From positions 83,932,666 through 83,996,665 of the forward strand of contig CM063499.1 of NCBI GenBank assembly GCA_032207245.1: 64,000 nucleotides of DNA, given 5' to 3'. The notes under the pieces were generated by a model. That model was not told the origin of the DNA. It saw only the letters and a program-made list of their open reading frames with translations, and did not search any database. Below, in pieces: positions 36,095 through 48,166 of the stretch. Made by a program: the position numbers and the translations under genes. This DNA comes from Pardosa pseudoannulata. Lineage: Eukaryota > Arthropoda > Arachnida > Araneae > Lycosidae. Position 1 is the stretch's first letter, and each line of letters begins with the position of its first letter.

Positions 36095-37585
36095 ATGGAT
36101 AAAAGCACATTGGATCCCTTTAGTTCCATATACAGTAAGGAAAGCCCATTTACTTATAATGTTTCTAAGAAATCATTCTCTTCGAAAGACAGCTTAGATA
36201 TTCATCTTCGTTCCAACACTGGAGAGAAACCATATGTTTGTAGTGTGTGTGAAAAATCCTTTTCCCAACAGAGCAACTTAAATGTTCATCTTCGTTCTCA
36301 CAATGGGGAGAAACCATATACTTGTAGTGTATGTGAAAAATTCTTCTCTCAACAAAGCGACTTAAAAGTTCATCTTCGTTCTCACACTGGGGAGAAACCA
36401 TATACTTGTAGTGAATGTGAAAAATCTTTCTCACAAAAAAGCCACTTAACAGTTCATCTTCGTTCTCACACTGGAGAGAAACCATATACTTGTAGTGAAT
36501 GTGAAAAATCTTTCTCTCAAAAACACCTCTTAGCTTATCATCTTCGTTCCCACACTGGGGAGAAACCATATGCTTGTAGTGTATGTGAAAAATGCTTTTC
36601 CCAACTGAGTGACTTAAAAGTTCATCTTCGTTCCCATACTGGGGAGAAACCATATGCTTGTAGTGTATGTGAAAAATGCTTTTCCCAACAGAGCGTCTTA
36701 AAAATTCATCTTCGTTCCCATACTGGGGAGAAACCATATACTTGTAGTGAATGTGAAAAATCTTTCTCTCAAAAATGCCACTTAAGAGTTCATCTTCGTT
36801 CTCACACTGGGGAGAAACCATATACTTGTAGTGAATGTGAAAAATCTTTCTCTCAGAAAAACCTCTTAGCTTATCATCTTAGTTCCCACACTGGGAAGAA
36901 ACCATATGCTTGTAGTGTATGTGAAAAATGCTTTTACCAACAGAGTGACTTAAAAGTTCATCTTCGATCCCATACTGGGGAGAAACCATATGCTTGTAGT
37001 GTATGTGAAAAATGCTTTTCCCAACAGAGCGACTTAAAAGTTCATCTTCGTTCCCATACTGGGGAGAAACCATATGCTTGTAGTGTATGTGAAAAATCCT
37101 TCTCTCAAATAGGCCACTTAACTGTTCATCTTCGTTCCCATACTGGGGAGAAACCATATACTTGTAGTGAATGTGAAAAATCTTTCTCTCGAAAACGCCA
37201 CTTAACAGTTCATCTTCGTTCTCACACTGGGGAGAAACCATATACTTGTAGTGAATGTGAAAAATCTTTCTCTCATAAACACCTCCTAGCTTATCATCTT
37301 CGTTCACACACTGGGGAGAAACCATATGCTTGTAGTTTATGTGAAAAATGCTTTTCTCAACAGAGCGACTTAAAAGTTCATCTTCGTTCTCACACTGGAG
37401 AGAAACCATATGTTTGTAGTGTATGTGAAAAAGCCTTCTCTCAAAAAGGCCACTTAACTGTTCATCTTCGTTCCCACACTGGAGAGAAACCATACAATTG
37501 TACTGTATGTAAGAAATCATTCTCTGAAAAATCCAAATTAAATGTTCATCTTTGTTCCCATGCTGGAGAGAAACCATATGCTTGA
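36095..37585 (+). CDS. C2H2 zinc-finger array protein A (16 fingers)
   Basis: A 496-residue single open frame: a short leader ([16 protein letters not shown]), one degenerate finger lacking both cysteines ([15 protein letters not shown]), then 16 canonical C-x2-C-x12-H-x3-H fingers joined by TGEKPY linkers. There is no KRAB, ZAD, BTB or SCAN domain. The helix positions that usually contact DNA are conserved: -1 is Gln in most fingers and +6 is mostly Val. Fingers come in recurring modules: a HLTVHL type, an LLAYHL type, then one or two SDLKVHL types, repeated three times, showing module duplication. Probably a nuclear DNA-binding protein; target unknown. The same start and leader occur in the paralogue at 45838. 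It might be the last exon of a longer gene. Confidence 0.8.
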   Translation: MDKSTLDPFSSIYSKESPFTYNVSKKSFSSKDSLDIHLRSNTGEKPYVCSVCEKSFSQQSNLNVHLRSHNGEKPYTCSVCEKFFSQQSDLKVHLRSHTGEKPYTCSECEKSFSQKSHLTVHLRSHTGEKPYTCSECEKSFSQKHLLAYHLRSHTGEKPYACSVCEKCFSQLSDLKVHLRSHTGEKPYACSVCEKCFSQQSVLKIHLRSHTGEKPYTCSECEKSFSQKCHLRVHLRSHTGEKPYTCSECEKSFSQKNLLAYHLSSHTGKKPYACSVCEKCFYQQSDLKVHLRSHTGEKPYACSVCEKCFSQQSDLKVHLRSHTGEKPYACSVCEKSFSQIGHLTVHLRSHTGEKPYTCSECEKSFSRKRHLTVHLRSHTGEKPYTCSECEKSFSHKHLLAYHLRSHTGEKPYACSLCEKCFSQQSDLKVHLRSHTGEKPYVCSVCEKAFSQKGHLTVHLRSHTGEKPYNCTVCKKSFSEKSKLNVHLCSHAGEKPYA

Positions 37586-37945
37586 ATTATATATAAGAAC
37601 TCATTCTCTCAAAAATGCAGCATAAATGTTCATTTTTGTTCCCACAACGTGGAGAAACCATATGGTTTTACTGTATGTAAGAAATCATTCTCTCTCAAAA
37701 GCACCTTAGATGTTCGTCTTCATTTCCTCACTGGGATGAAACTATATGGTAGTAGTGCATGTAAGAAATTATTCTCTCAAAAAATAAACTTAAATGTTCA
37801 TCGTTGTCCCCAGACTGAGGAGAAAGCATATACGTATGTTGTATGTAAGAAATCATTTTATAAAAAATTGAACTTTAATGTTTATTTTTGCTCCCATACT
37901 CTGGAGAAATCATGTTTTTACTATAGAGAAAGAATCATGAATTAA
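37586..37945 (+). pseudogene. Decayed zinc fingers after the stop of array A
   Basis: The same frame continues past the TGA with finger-like units that have lost key residues: KNSFSQKCSINVHFCSH, VCKKSFSLKSTLDV, ACKKLFSQKINLNVHRC and [25 protein letters not shown] linkers are worn to EKPYG and EKAYT. The paralogue has the same stop, so the truncation predates the duplication. Confidence 0.8.
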
Positions 37946-38173
37946 TTTTGTTGTTAAAGATTGATCGCCATACACATGTTGAAAGAAAGCCTTGCAACAT
38001 AGATAAGAAACTTTGTTTGCTAAAATGTTGTTTCTGCAATCCTGTGCATAATTAGAATTTTTGCTTTCCTGGTAGACATCAAGAACCTTTGAATCTTTTT
38101 GACTTTTTTTTTTTCATCTGTAGTCATAAGTTCTTAATGATGGGCAATATTAAGCATTTATCAATATTAAAGT

Positions 38174-38329
38174 GTCAATCGATGGCCGATTGGTTAGGGT
38201 GCTGGCATTCGGTTACGGAGTTCTTGGGTTCGAATCCCACTGTGACATGGATGTTCGAAATCGGCTTTAAGCTATAGGTCCTGGTCTCATTAGCCCTAGT
38301 ATTGCAAAAAGTAGACCGTAGCACTCCAA
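38174..38329 (+). mobile_element. SINE inserted in copy A, TSD and empty site known
   Basis: A copy of about 156 bp with box A TGGCCGATTGG, box B GGTTCGAATCCCACTG and tail GCACTCCAA. It is flanked by the 14-bp duplication ATCAATATTAAAGT (38160-38173, 38330-38343). Copy B carries a single ATCAATATTAAAGT at 47394-47407, so the insertion came after the duplication. Confidence 0.95.
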
Positions 38330-38911
38330 ATCAATATTAAAGTTTATCTATGATTTATTCATAGTTTTGTTTGTTAATTGTTTATTCATTCACAAATTGC
38401 TTTGTATGGTATTATACTGCCTGTATTTTGTGTTTTAAGCTGTTCAAGAATTTTTGAAATAAACGTTTTAGCTATTAGTCCAGAGGTGCATTTTTTTACT
38501 CTTTTTAACAGTTGAATCCTAACAAGAAATAATTACAGTTTGCCAATTACATTAAGACAACTGTTCAGGGAAACCAATTGTAATGCATCACATCCTCATT
38601 GTTTGTTGAAAAATCATCATACCTGTTGTTTTCAGTTCTCTCACTACTTGCAAGTTAAAGAGCATTTTCTCGGGAGTACATTTCTAATGTTGAACGTCGT
38701 ATTGATATATGTGAAATCTTTTGCTTGTAATGTCTTTTTTTTTATTTTAAATATTTATTTTGTGAAATCTGCAATAATGTCACGTGTATTTAAACTTGAA
38801 AAATAAACTTTTATTCATGAAATTTCCTGTAATTCCTGTATGTTTCAGCATTTTGAACCAAAATTTTTTTATTCTCACACAATTTCATAATTATTTTAAA
38901 AATCTTATTAG

Positions 38912-39005
38912 CTTTCAGAATCGGCTTTAAGCTGTAGGTTCTGGTCTCATTAGCCCGCGTGTGCTAAACAATAGACCATAGTGCTCGAAACCAAAACCAA
39001 AACCA
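38912..39005 (+). mobile_element. 5'-truncated SINE at the right edge of copy A
   Basis: Only the 3' body is present (CAGAATCGGCTTTAAGC, CTCATTAGCC, GTGCTCGAAACCAAAACC). It starts exactly where similarity between copies A and B ends (38909), so it may mark a rearrangement junction. Confidence 0.75.
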
Positions 39006-40804
39006 GACCATAGATGTTTAAATTTAATTGTATGAAAAATCTATTTTAAAATAAATTTTTTTTTAGATTATCTTGCTGCTAAAATAAAGTATATATTAAA
39101 AAAATGTTGTAGGCAATAAAAAAAAATTTGTCTGACTGGGGTGTTTTTTTTTTTTTTTTTTTTTTTCAGTCAGAAATTTTCATTCTGCCAAGAATAAGAA
39201 TAAAATGTTTCTATCGGTTGATAAATGGAATATGCGTGTAAATCAAATAGCTGTGTGATGCAACAGAGCTAAGACATCTAGAATTGGTGTGACTCTAGTA
39301 ATAATAGTGTAGGGAAGCCATAAAGAGGAATTTTCACTTTTTCTAATTTTATTTTTAAACAATAGAAGACAAAAAAGTATGCAGGATCGTACCTTTCTTC
39401 ATTTCATTAGGGACTCTAGTTAGGGATATCTACCGGGATTTATATGGAATTCTTTAATGTCTCTGGAAAACACTACTTTTCCTCTGCCTAGTTTGTGACA
39501 TCGCAGTTTATGAAAACACTGACAGCGTATGTTGTGTATATGAGAGTATGCAACTTTTTTATTTGTTTTTGTTCAAAGATTCACATATATAGAAATTTTT
39601 TTTATTTGTCTGACATTAAAGTGTCATATACTGAATACTCTAATGTGCCACTCTGTACAAATACAACAATGAATTGTAATTAAAAAATAATTATCAGCAC
39701 TCGAAAGATCCCAGTATACGTAAAACATGGAATAATGCTGTCAAAGGGTTGAGAAATTAAACACCAAATTATCATAAAAATTATTTTTTTGGATTTGTGA
39801 TGACCATTTTTCTATGATTAAACCTTTGCTTTTTTTTAATACTACGTTTTAAAGTGCTGTTTTTAGATTAAAATTTCCTCATTTTAGAGTATTTTCAGAA
39901 AGTTTAGTTACTGTGTAATGAGTTTATAAAGAAGGATATAAATTGCAATAATTAGTTAATACATAACTTTAAAAAATTATGTATTCTCAAGGTATTTTAA
40001 TATTTTCTTGTTAGATACCTACTTTCTTGAATGTAGAGGTTCGCATTGGGACATCTTTCAATTAAATTGGATGCTAATTAGAAAAAATATATAAATGTAT
40101 TTTTCTAAATACTCTACTGATATTGCTTTAAAATTGTAAATTTAAATCCATAAACTATATAAATTTTTTTATATAACATTTATATTAAGCAATAAAAAAG
40201 TATTAGTATTTAATATATAAATCAAAAGTAGTATAATTAAGTATAAAAAGTACAAAGAAGAATCTGATCAATACATACATTTCAAAAAGTAATTTTTTTA
40301 GTAAATAGTACACTGCATTTTATATTTATAATGAATTTACAAACACACAATATCAATTTCATATTTCAGCACAACAAATAAAATCTGAGTATTCATTTTT
40401 TTGAAATATATACATCATTATTTCCATATGCCATCAAAAACAGGTTCTGTTTGCATAGAAAATGGTAATGTATATTTACTCTTTTTCCTATTACGTTTTA
40501 TGTTTGTTTAAATTTTTGGGGCCCAAGGTATTCGTGAAGCTTATGCTATTCTTAAAATTAACATTCAACCAAAATTGCACAAGCCATTCTGTTTATGTAC
40601 TTATCATTTTATGCTAATATATTTTTATAAAATTTCTTTATTCTTTTTTATAAATTATTTAATAAAGAACTTTAAAGAATAATAACCATTATTCTGTTGA
40701 TTAAAAATAATTCAGAGATGAATCTCTGAATGTAAGTATGAAATAATTTGTATTTTGCGTAAAAAAAGGGGATAATCCTTTAGGAAAGATAATAAATAGG
40801 GATT
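39006..40804. other. AT-rich sequence, nothing recognised
   Basis: A T-run at about 39144-39166 and scattered homopolymers. Frame 39495-39683 has no recognisable feature. Confidence 0.5.
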
Positions 40805-41775
40805 TTTACAATGATGATCTTTGTAATCAGACATGATGGGAGTTTTACAGCATAATTTAAGTGTTTTGATCCAAGAATGCTTTTTAATATAATATTTCCA
40901 ATAACATTATTGTAATACTTTTCAGATATTTTTTATTTTACCAGATCAAAATAACATTCATACATAACTTCCAATTAAATGAAATATAGGTACTTTCTCT
41001 AATTTTTCTTTTAAACATTACTTCTATTTCTATATATAAAACGTAATACTGCAACAACAAATGTGTATGTGTGCATAAATATAAGTATGTTTAATGTGTT
41101 GTCAGGGTCTAAAAACAGAACAGATGTAGTTACAATTAATAGAGCACTTATATATTTGTAGTGAAGGAAGATAAATTGAAAAATCTGAAAAATTATTTTA
41201 CATATCTTTAGGTTTTGATTTCTCGTATTTAAGCTCTCAATAAATCAGAATTATTTCCAAAAACGAAATTATTCATATGCTGTAATTTTTTTTAAAATGG
41301 GGATCTTTTGTACTATACATGATGGTGGTTTTAATATATAATCTAAGTGATTCCTTTCAAGAATGCTTTTTAATATATTTCCAGCTAGAACATTAAAATA
41401 TTTTTTAAATACTTTTTATTTTACCAGATCAAAATAATGGCCATACATAACTTACAATTAAAAGAAGTATAAGTACCTTTTCTAATTTTTTATTTAAACA
41501 TTACTGTCATCTGTCTATATAAAATGTGTTACTGCAACAGTAAATGTGTATATGTGTATAAATAGATATGTTTGACTTATTGTCTGTCTTTACAAACTGA
41601 ATAGCTGTGATAGTATTAATAAATCATTTATATTTTTGTGAAGTACATTAAAATAAATTGAAAAATATGAAAAAAAAATTTATATATCTTTTCGTTTTGA
41701 TTTTTTGTATTTTTGCACTTAAAAAATCGGAATTATTTCCAAAATGAAAACAATTGCTATGCTGTGAATTTTCAC
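40805..41775 (+). repeat. Diverged tandem duplication, period about 483 bp
   Basis: Unit 1 (about 40805-41290) and unit 2 (about 41291-41775) share, in order, ACATGATGG, CAAGAATGCTTTTTAATAT, TTTATTTTACCAGATCAAAA, CATACATAACTT and AATTATTTCCAAAA. Many substitutions show it is old. A (TA)n tract follows at about 41827-41851. No ORF. Confidence 0.8.
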
Positions 41776-41954
41776 GACACTGTCAGACTGTTCTTTAGAA
41801 TCCAGATAAGAGTTATCATAAACAAATGTACATATATATATATATATATATTATCGAGATTGATAAAATTATCTAAAAGGTCTAAGTAGATATAAATTTT
41901 GAAATCCAGAAAAATTTATAATACTAGGAAAATGCAATTGTGAGATAGAAAGTG

Positions 41955-42259
41955 CCAGGGCCGTAGCCAGAAATTATGTTCGGAGGAGGGACCAAGGAGA
42001 AAGACATCTTTGTTTGTGAATGATACTTCAATTGATGAAAGGGAAAGCACTGTATTTCCGACCAGCAGCTTAGGAAGACTTTTATGGTCTGAGCGGTTTT
42101 TTTTTTTTAAGAGAATAAGTGTATGCTCATGAACAGCTAGGCAGATAGAACACACACACAAACGTGGGACATTGTCTATCTACAAAATGGTCTTTCAACA
42201 TTTTTTTTTAGGGAGGGGGGACTAGTCCCCCATATCCTTCCCCCTGCCTACAGCCTTGG
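41955..42259. mobile_element. Small TIR element (MITE-like)
   Basis: The left end CCAGGGCCGTAGCCAG and the reverse of the right end CCAAGGCTGTAGGCAG are inverted repeats with three differences. G-rich and C-rich blocks lie just inside (GGAGGAGGGACC; GGGACTAGTCCCCCAT). AAGTG is present on both sides, offset by one base on the right. No transposase. The minus-strand frame at 41916-42161 is a by-product. Confidence 0.6.
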
Positions 42260-45200
42260 TAAGTGCTTGCTAAGAAAATGTGAAAAGTGAAACTTCATGA
42301 ACTATGAAGTCACAACCAGTAAGAGAGGTTTTGGAAGTCACGAAGTTTTCTCTTAACTTAAAAATTAAATTTAAAAGTGACAAACCCATTTTTTTTTACA
42401 TTTTTGAAAACATTTTTGGAATTACAGTGTGTCTGGAATTATCAAAAAAATAATAAGTTGTTCCACTCACCCACATGTGCAAATTCCTCATTTTTGAGTA
42501 TATTTATAAGTAAGAATCCCAAAGAATGCTCAGAGTCTTAATGCCCATTTTTGTTTTTGCATAGTTTGCAGATTACCAACTTAACAAAATGACATTACTG
42601 AAGCTGAACTATTCTTTATTGGAAGAGAACTAAAACTTTGAAACACTTTTTAAAAATATAAATTAATATAATTTATTTTACACATGTAATAATTATTGGA
42701 AATAGCAAGTATTATAAACTCTCATAACTTTTTTCTCAATGCTAACAATGTTATTTATTTCGATAATTTATTTTAATTTGTTAAGCTATGATAAATATGA
42801 AAATTTAAAAGGATCTTTTTGGACTAATACATAAAACATGCACTGTCCTCAAACTTGTGGTGCCAGATGCATACTGAAGCCCTTCCCCCTACCCGTAGAT
42901 ATGCCACTGCTCTAATTTATTGCAGAGAGAAAGGTTATTGATGAACAACAAGGATAGAGCCCAGTTTTTATTACACTATAATTTCCAGTGCGATACAAAA
43001 GGGATAAAAAAAATTAATCACATTTCTCTGTCAGTTTTGGCTAGTGAGAATTGAAGTAGACGTGTATCTAAATTCTGAATAATGTAAACTTCCGCAAGAT
43101 TTGTATTACAGATAAGTTTTGTCAAGTTTATTATTTGAAAAAGAAAGATGTATTTACAGATACCTTAAACAAAAGAATTAAATAAACATTTTTTGTTTTT
43201 TTCCTTAGGTATATTAAATTTTTTTAAGAAGAGTGTATTTTTGCCTTTTCTGATCTTTTGACAATTTGGGAAAGCATTATTCCTCAGATGTCCAGATTTT
43301 CTTGAAGATGAAAATGAGACATGAAGATTCATTGATTCAGATATCTGGCTTTAAGAGATATTGATAAACGCATGCTGTTAAAATTTTAGCTGTTGGATTC
43401 CTTTGCGCAAAATTTAATTCTTCATCAGGTAATAAAATTCTGGACCATTTACTCTTTTCCGAATAAATTTGTTAAAAAAAACTTGAGTAATTAAAATTAT
43501 TCATTAAGTCATAATTATTTATTCTTTGCATTCTTATGCTTCCTGTCAATCATTTTTTTTATTAGTTTCATTAATATTTCTTCAAATTAATTAATACATA
43601 TATAAATAAATTTTAATTTTATAATTTTTTTCATTAAAAATGTTCATATATTATATAAATTTCTTTTTAGTATTTTGTATTTGATATTAAGGTTCAGAAA
43701 AGAAATATTATTATAACTGTTTAATACATGTCTTTTTATGTTATTGTTTTGGAAAAAAATTACCAGTAAAACAGAATTCAAATTTTCGTTTACCTCTGTA
43801 CAAGTTATTTAAATTGTAGATAAATTTATAATTTTTATGACCAACTGAAAAGCGTTGAAAACACTGCCGTAGACTATGGTATAGTAGGAATACTTAGTTC
43901 TTAAAATTGATGTAAGAGCGTCTCATCTGAATTTGCAGTGCGTACCTTATCAAAATGTATCAGAAGCTACATTTTCTTTGTGTTATCAGTTTATCTGTAA
44001 TCTAACAAACTTATAGAAAATTACACTGATTGTTATGTACAAAATGCAAAAGATAAGTTCTTTTTTTCTGGATAAAGTAGGTTGAATTCTACCCAGTTTT
44101 TTAGTCACAATGTTACCGCTATGTCTCATTGCTATTATCATAGCTGCCACATGTAGAGGAATTTAAAAATCGTATAAAATTTCACAATAAAGGATGTAAA
44201 AAATATATCCTTGCTTTAAAAACATATGAAATAGATTGCGTATAGCACTTTTTTCTTTATTAATTTCAAAATAACTTACAAATTAACTAAAAAAATATCT
44301 TCTGAATGCTTTAATAACAAAATACTGCTAATAAATTTTTAGCAATAATTTAAGACATTTTATTGAAAAGAAAAAACTTCAAACGCAACTGTTTCAAAGC
44401 CAACTTTTAGTATAAAATAATCCCCATTAAAAACTAGTTTTTGTATGTTAGACAAATTTTAGAATATGTTAAAAAATTTATTTTAAGATTTCGAGATTTC
44501 CTTTAATTTAGACAAAAATTTCTTCTGCATAATTTAAAATAGATTTTTAAATTTATTTTAATCATATAATTATTTATTAATCCTGCCCTCTTATATAACA
44601 AAAAACCTGAATAGTTTTCAAATCTCCAAAAAAGCATCTGAAACCCATTAAAGTATAGTAAAAACCCATATAAAACCCGAAAACAGCCCAAAAACCCACT
44701 GGGCTGGGTTTTTTCTGAAAAAACCCTGGTTTTTGCCAACCCTGGTTACAGGCCTCTTTTAAAGTTTGTACTTGTTAAGAAATCATCCTTATATTTTTGT
44801 AGTTAATTTGTAGGATTAGTTTCATTATCTTCCTACAAGAGAAACTTCTTTCTGAAAGTGTCGCCAGAACAGAAAACTACTTTCCTTTTATCAATATTTC
44901 AGGTCTGTGGTATTCAAAATTAGTCAATGTCGTGTCCCTTTAAGATTGTAAACTTTTTATTCTTTTACCCTTTAGAGTTTTTAGGGTCAATGGGATACCA
45001 TGTTAACAAAAACCCTGGTATTTTAAGATGGTGTTTCATTGAACAGTTGTAGCGTTTGGGTTTTTTTTTTCATTTTTTATTATGTTAAATTATTAAAAAT
45101 CAAATATTCAATGAACTTATTAGTTTTTACATCAAATTCAGATTACCTTCTATATTCAGCAGTAAAGGAAGTTTAAACAAATAAAATATAATTCATAGTA

Positions 45201-45837
45201 GTTTAAGTATTGTTTTTGAAAAATTTATTAATATTATAATTTTAGAAATTTAAAAATAAATTTGAAAATAAACTTATTTAAATTTAAATTATAAAATGTG
45301 TAAAATTAAAATGTTTTTATGCTGCGATTTAAGACAATATTTACTGTTAAAGTTTACTACTGTCCAATTTATCCTTTGTATCTACACCAAATTAAAAAAC
45401 AAAAAATTTAAAGTGAGACAAAACTTATACTAGTATATGTTTTTATTACTTTGCAGGTTACATTTCTTTTAAAGAATTCCTCTATAAATGGTACTTGACA
45501 TCAGAATATAATATTGATGTTTTTGTGGACAAAGAGCTTTATACTTAAGTAGAAGATGTTCATACAACTCTACACTTCTAATTGCTTTTTTTAAAATTGA
45601 AGATATCAGAACAGGTTGTCTTTATATGGGAGAATTTTTAAGCAAGTGCAAATTATTTTAAAAAAATAAAGTATATATATATATATATATACTAGGTATA
45701 AAAATTAATATTTCGCAAAAATCAGATATAAACGTATATACAATTTTGAAGATGTTTAAAACAGTATTTCTACTGAAATAGGCCATTAAAAATTAAATTA
45801 AGATATATGTATTAGTCAGACTTCTATTTTTGTTGAT

Positions 45838-46572
45838 ATGGATAAAAGCACATTGGATCAATTTAGTTCCATATACAGTAAGGAAACCCATTTTCTTGTA
45901 ATGTTATGTGAAAAATCCTTCTCTAAGAAAGGCCACTTAACTGTTCATCTTCAATCCCACACTGGAGAGAAACCATATGTTTGTAGTGTATGTCAAAAAT
46001 CCTTCTCTCGAAAATGCCACTTAACTGTTCATTTTCGTTTCCACACTGGGGAGAAACCATATGCTTGTAATGTATGTGAAAAATCATTCTTTAACAAATG
46101 CGACTTAATTGTTCATCTTCGTTCCCACACTGGAGAGAAACCATATGCTTGTAGTATATGTAAGAAACTATTCTCTAGGAAACCCAGCTTAGATATTCAT
46201 CTTCGTTCCCACACTGGGGAGAAACCGTATGTTTGTAGTGTATGTGAAAAATCCTTCTCTCAAATAGGCCACTTAACTGTTCATCTTCGTTCCCACAATG
46301 GGGAGAAACCATATGCTTGTAGTGTATGTGAAAAATCCTTCTCTCAAATAAGCCACTTAACTGTTCATCTTCGTTCCCACACTGGAGAGAAACCATACAC
46401 TTGTACTGTATGTAATAAATCATTCTCTGAAAAATCCAAATTAAATGTTCATCTTCGTTCCCATACTGGGGAGAAACCATATGTTTGTAGTGTATGTGAA
46501 AAATCCTTCTCTCAAAAAGGTTACTTAAATGTTCATCTTCCTTCCCATGCTAGGGAGAAACCATATGTTTGA
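45838..46572 (+). CDS. C2H2 zinc-finger array protein B (7 fingers)
   Basis: 244 residues: the same leader as array A ([16 protein letters not shown]), one degenerate first finger that has lost the first Cys of its pair, then seven canonical C2H2 fingers with TGEKPY linkers, one mutated to NGEKPY. It ends at the same relative TGA, after AREKPYV. The length differs from array A by 756 bp, exactly nine 84-bp finger units. The [13 protein letters not shown] and [12 protein letters not shown] fingers are shared with A, while SFFNKCDLIVHL and LFSRKPSLDIHL are not. There is no effector domain. Function, if any, is probably DNA binding; expression cannot be judged from sequence. Confidence 0.78.
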   Translation: MDKSTLDQFSSIYSKETHFLVMLCEKSFSKKGHLTVHLQSHTGEKPYVCSVCQKSFSRKCHLTVHFRFHTGEKPYACNVCEKSFFNKCDLIVHLRSHTGEKPYACSICKKLFSRKPSLDIHLRSHTGEKPYVCSVCEKSFSQIGHLTVHLRSHNGEKPYACSVCEKSFSQISHLTVHLRSHTGEKPYTCTVCNKSFSEKSKLNVHLRSHTGEKPYVCSVCEKSFSQKGYLNVHLPSHAREKPYV

Positions 46573-47188
46573 ATTATATATAAGAATTCATTCCCTCAAA
46601 AATGCAGATTAAATGTTCATCTGTGTTCCGAAAATGCAGAGAAACCTTATGGATGTACTTTAAGAAATCATTATCTTGGAAATACAGCTTAGGTATTCAA
46701 CATTGTACCCACATTGGGGAGAAACCCTATTTTTGTAGTCTATGAAAGAAATTCTTCTCTGAAGAAAGCCTCTTAAATGCTCATCATTTTTTGCACAAAT
46801 GTTAGAAACTATGTGCTTGTAATGTATATAAGTAATCATTCTCTCTAAATGCAAGTTAAATGTTCACCTTCGTTCCCAGAATGTGGAGAAACCATATGGT
46901 TCTATTGTATGTAAGAAATCATTCTCTCTCAAAAGCACCTTAGATGTTCATCTTCATTTCCTCACTGGGATGAAACCATATGCTAGTAGTGCATGTAAGA
47001 AATTCTCTCAAAAAATAACCTTAAATGTTCATCTTTGTTCCCAAACTGAGGAAAAAGCACATGCTTATGTTGTATGTAAGAAATTATTTTATAAAATATT
47101 GAACTTTAATGTTCATCTTTGCTCCCATACTCTGGAGAAATCATGTTTTTACTATACAGAAAGAATCATGAATTACTTTTGTTGTTAA
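46573..47188 (+). pseudogene. Decayed zinc fingers after the stop of array B
   Basis: Finger relics continue after the TGA. They resemble those after array A but include about three more units (roughly 256 bp longer) with stops and frameshifts. The last stretch, 46883-47188, is open again in another frame with CKKSFSLKSTLDVHLHF and CKKLFYKILNFNVHLCSH. Confidence 0.8.
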
Positions 47189-48083
47189 AGAGTGATTGCC
47201 ATACACATGTTGAAATAAAGCCTTGCAACATAGATAAGAAACTTTCTTTGCTTAAAATGTTGTTTCAGCAATCCTGTGCATAATTAGAATTATTGCTTTC
47301 CTGGTAGACATCAAGGACCTTTGAATCTTTTTGAATCATACTTTTTTTCATCTGTAGTCATAAGTTCTTAATGATGGTCAATATTAAGCATCTATCAATA
47401 TTAAAGTTTACCTATGATTTATTCATAGTTTTGTTTGTTAATTGTTTATTCATTCACAAATTGCTGTGCTGCTTTGTATGGTATTATATTGCCTGTATTT
47501 TGTGTTTTAAGCTGTTCAAGAATTTTTAAAATAAACGTTTTAGCTATTAGTCCAGAGGTGCATTTTTTTACCTTTGTTAACAATTGAATCCTAACAAGAA
47601 ATAATTCCAGTTTACTAATTACATAAAGACAACTGTTTAGGGAAACCAATTTTAATGCATTACATCCTCATTGTTGTTGAAAAATCATCATACCTGTTGT
47701 TTTGAGTGGTCTCACTACTTGCAAGTTAAAGAGCCTTTTCTCAGGAGTACATTTCTAATGCTGAACGTCGTTTTGATAATTGTGAAATCTTTTGCTTGTA
47801 ATGTATTTTTTTATGTTAAATACTTATTCTGTGAAATTTGCAATAATGTCATGTATTTAAACTTGGAAAATAAACTTTTATTCAGGAAATTTGCTTTAAT
47901 TCCTGTATGTTTAAGCATTTTGAACAAAAATTTTTTTATTCTCACACAATTTCATAATTATTTTAGAAATCTTATTTTCTATGAGAGTTTTACTGCCAAG
48001 TAAAACTCTAATAGAAAATATCATTTAAAGGTGTCATTAATTGACACTGTTGCATTTTGTGTCCAATTTCTACACACGTACAC

Positions 48084-48087
<4 letters not shown>

Positions 48088-48149
<62 letters not shown>

Positions 48150-48166
48150 GAGAGAGAGAGAGAGAA
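48088..48166. repeat. Compound (TA)n(GA)n microsatellite
   Basis: About 57 bp of TA followed by CAGAGAGAGAG. The frame across it is an artefact. Confidence 0.95.

Larger units (their letters stand above)
19675..38909 (+). repeat. Segmental duplication, copy A (interrupted)
   Basis: Homologous to 42539-47976 in direct orientation. Outside later insertions the copies differ by roughly 5% over a 290-bp stretch compared by eye. Copy A carries four extra insertions (20126-20897, 21723-24328, 25373-35126, 38174-38329) and nine more zinc fingers. These, with a larger decayed tail in copy B, account for almost all of the length difference. Confidence 0.93.
42539..47976 (+). repeat. Segmental duplication, copy B (uninterrupted)
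   Basis: The paralogue of copy A. It preserves the pre-insertion targets at about 42996-43003 (TIR element), 43872-43879 (hAT, one GACTATGG), about 44875 (Harbinger, one CAG) and 47394-47407 (SINE). Both copies share the AAACCC/GGGTTTTT fragment. Confidence 0.93.

Noticed and set aside
36165..36821. Long minus-strand frames across the zinc-finger arrays (also 36879-37577 and 46175-46480)
   Set aside because: Antisense shadows of the 84-bp finger repeat; the repeated MVSPQ(Y/C)GNEDE pattern is the complement of linker and helix codons.
36095..37585. CRISPR-like regularly spaced repeats
   Set aside because: The 84-bp periodicity is the zinc-finger unit and is coding throughout.
44503..44739. 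78-residue minus-strand frame (MAKTRVFSEKTQ...)
   Set aside because: Translation of the AAACCC/GGGTTTTT repeat fragment shared by both duplication copies.
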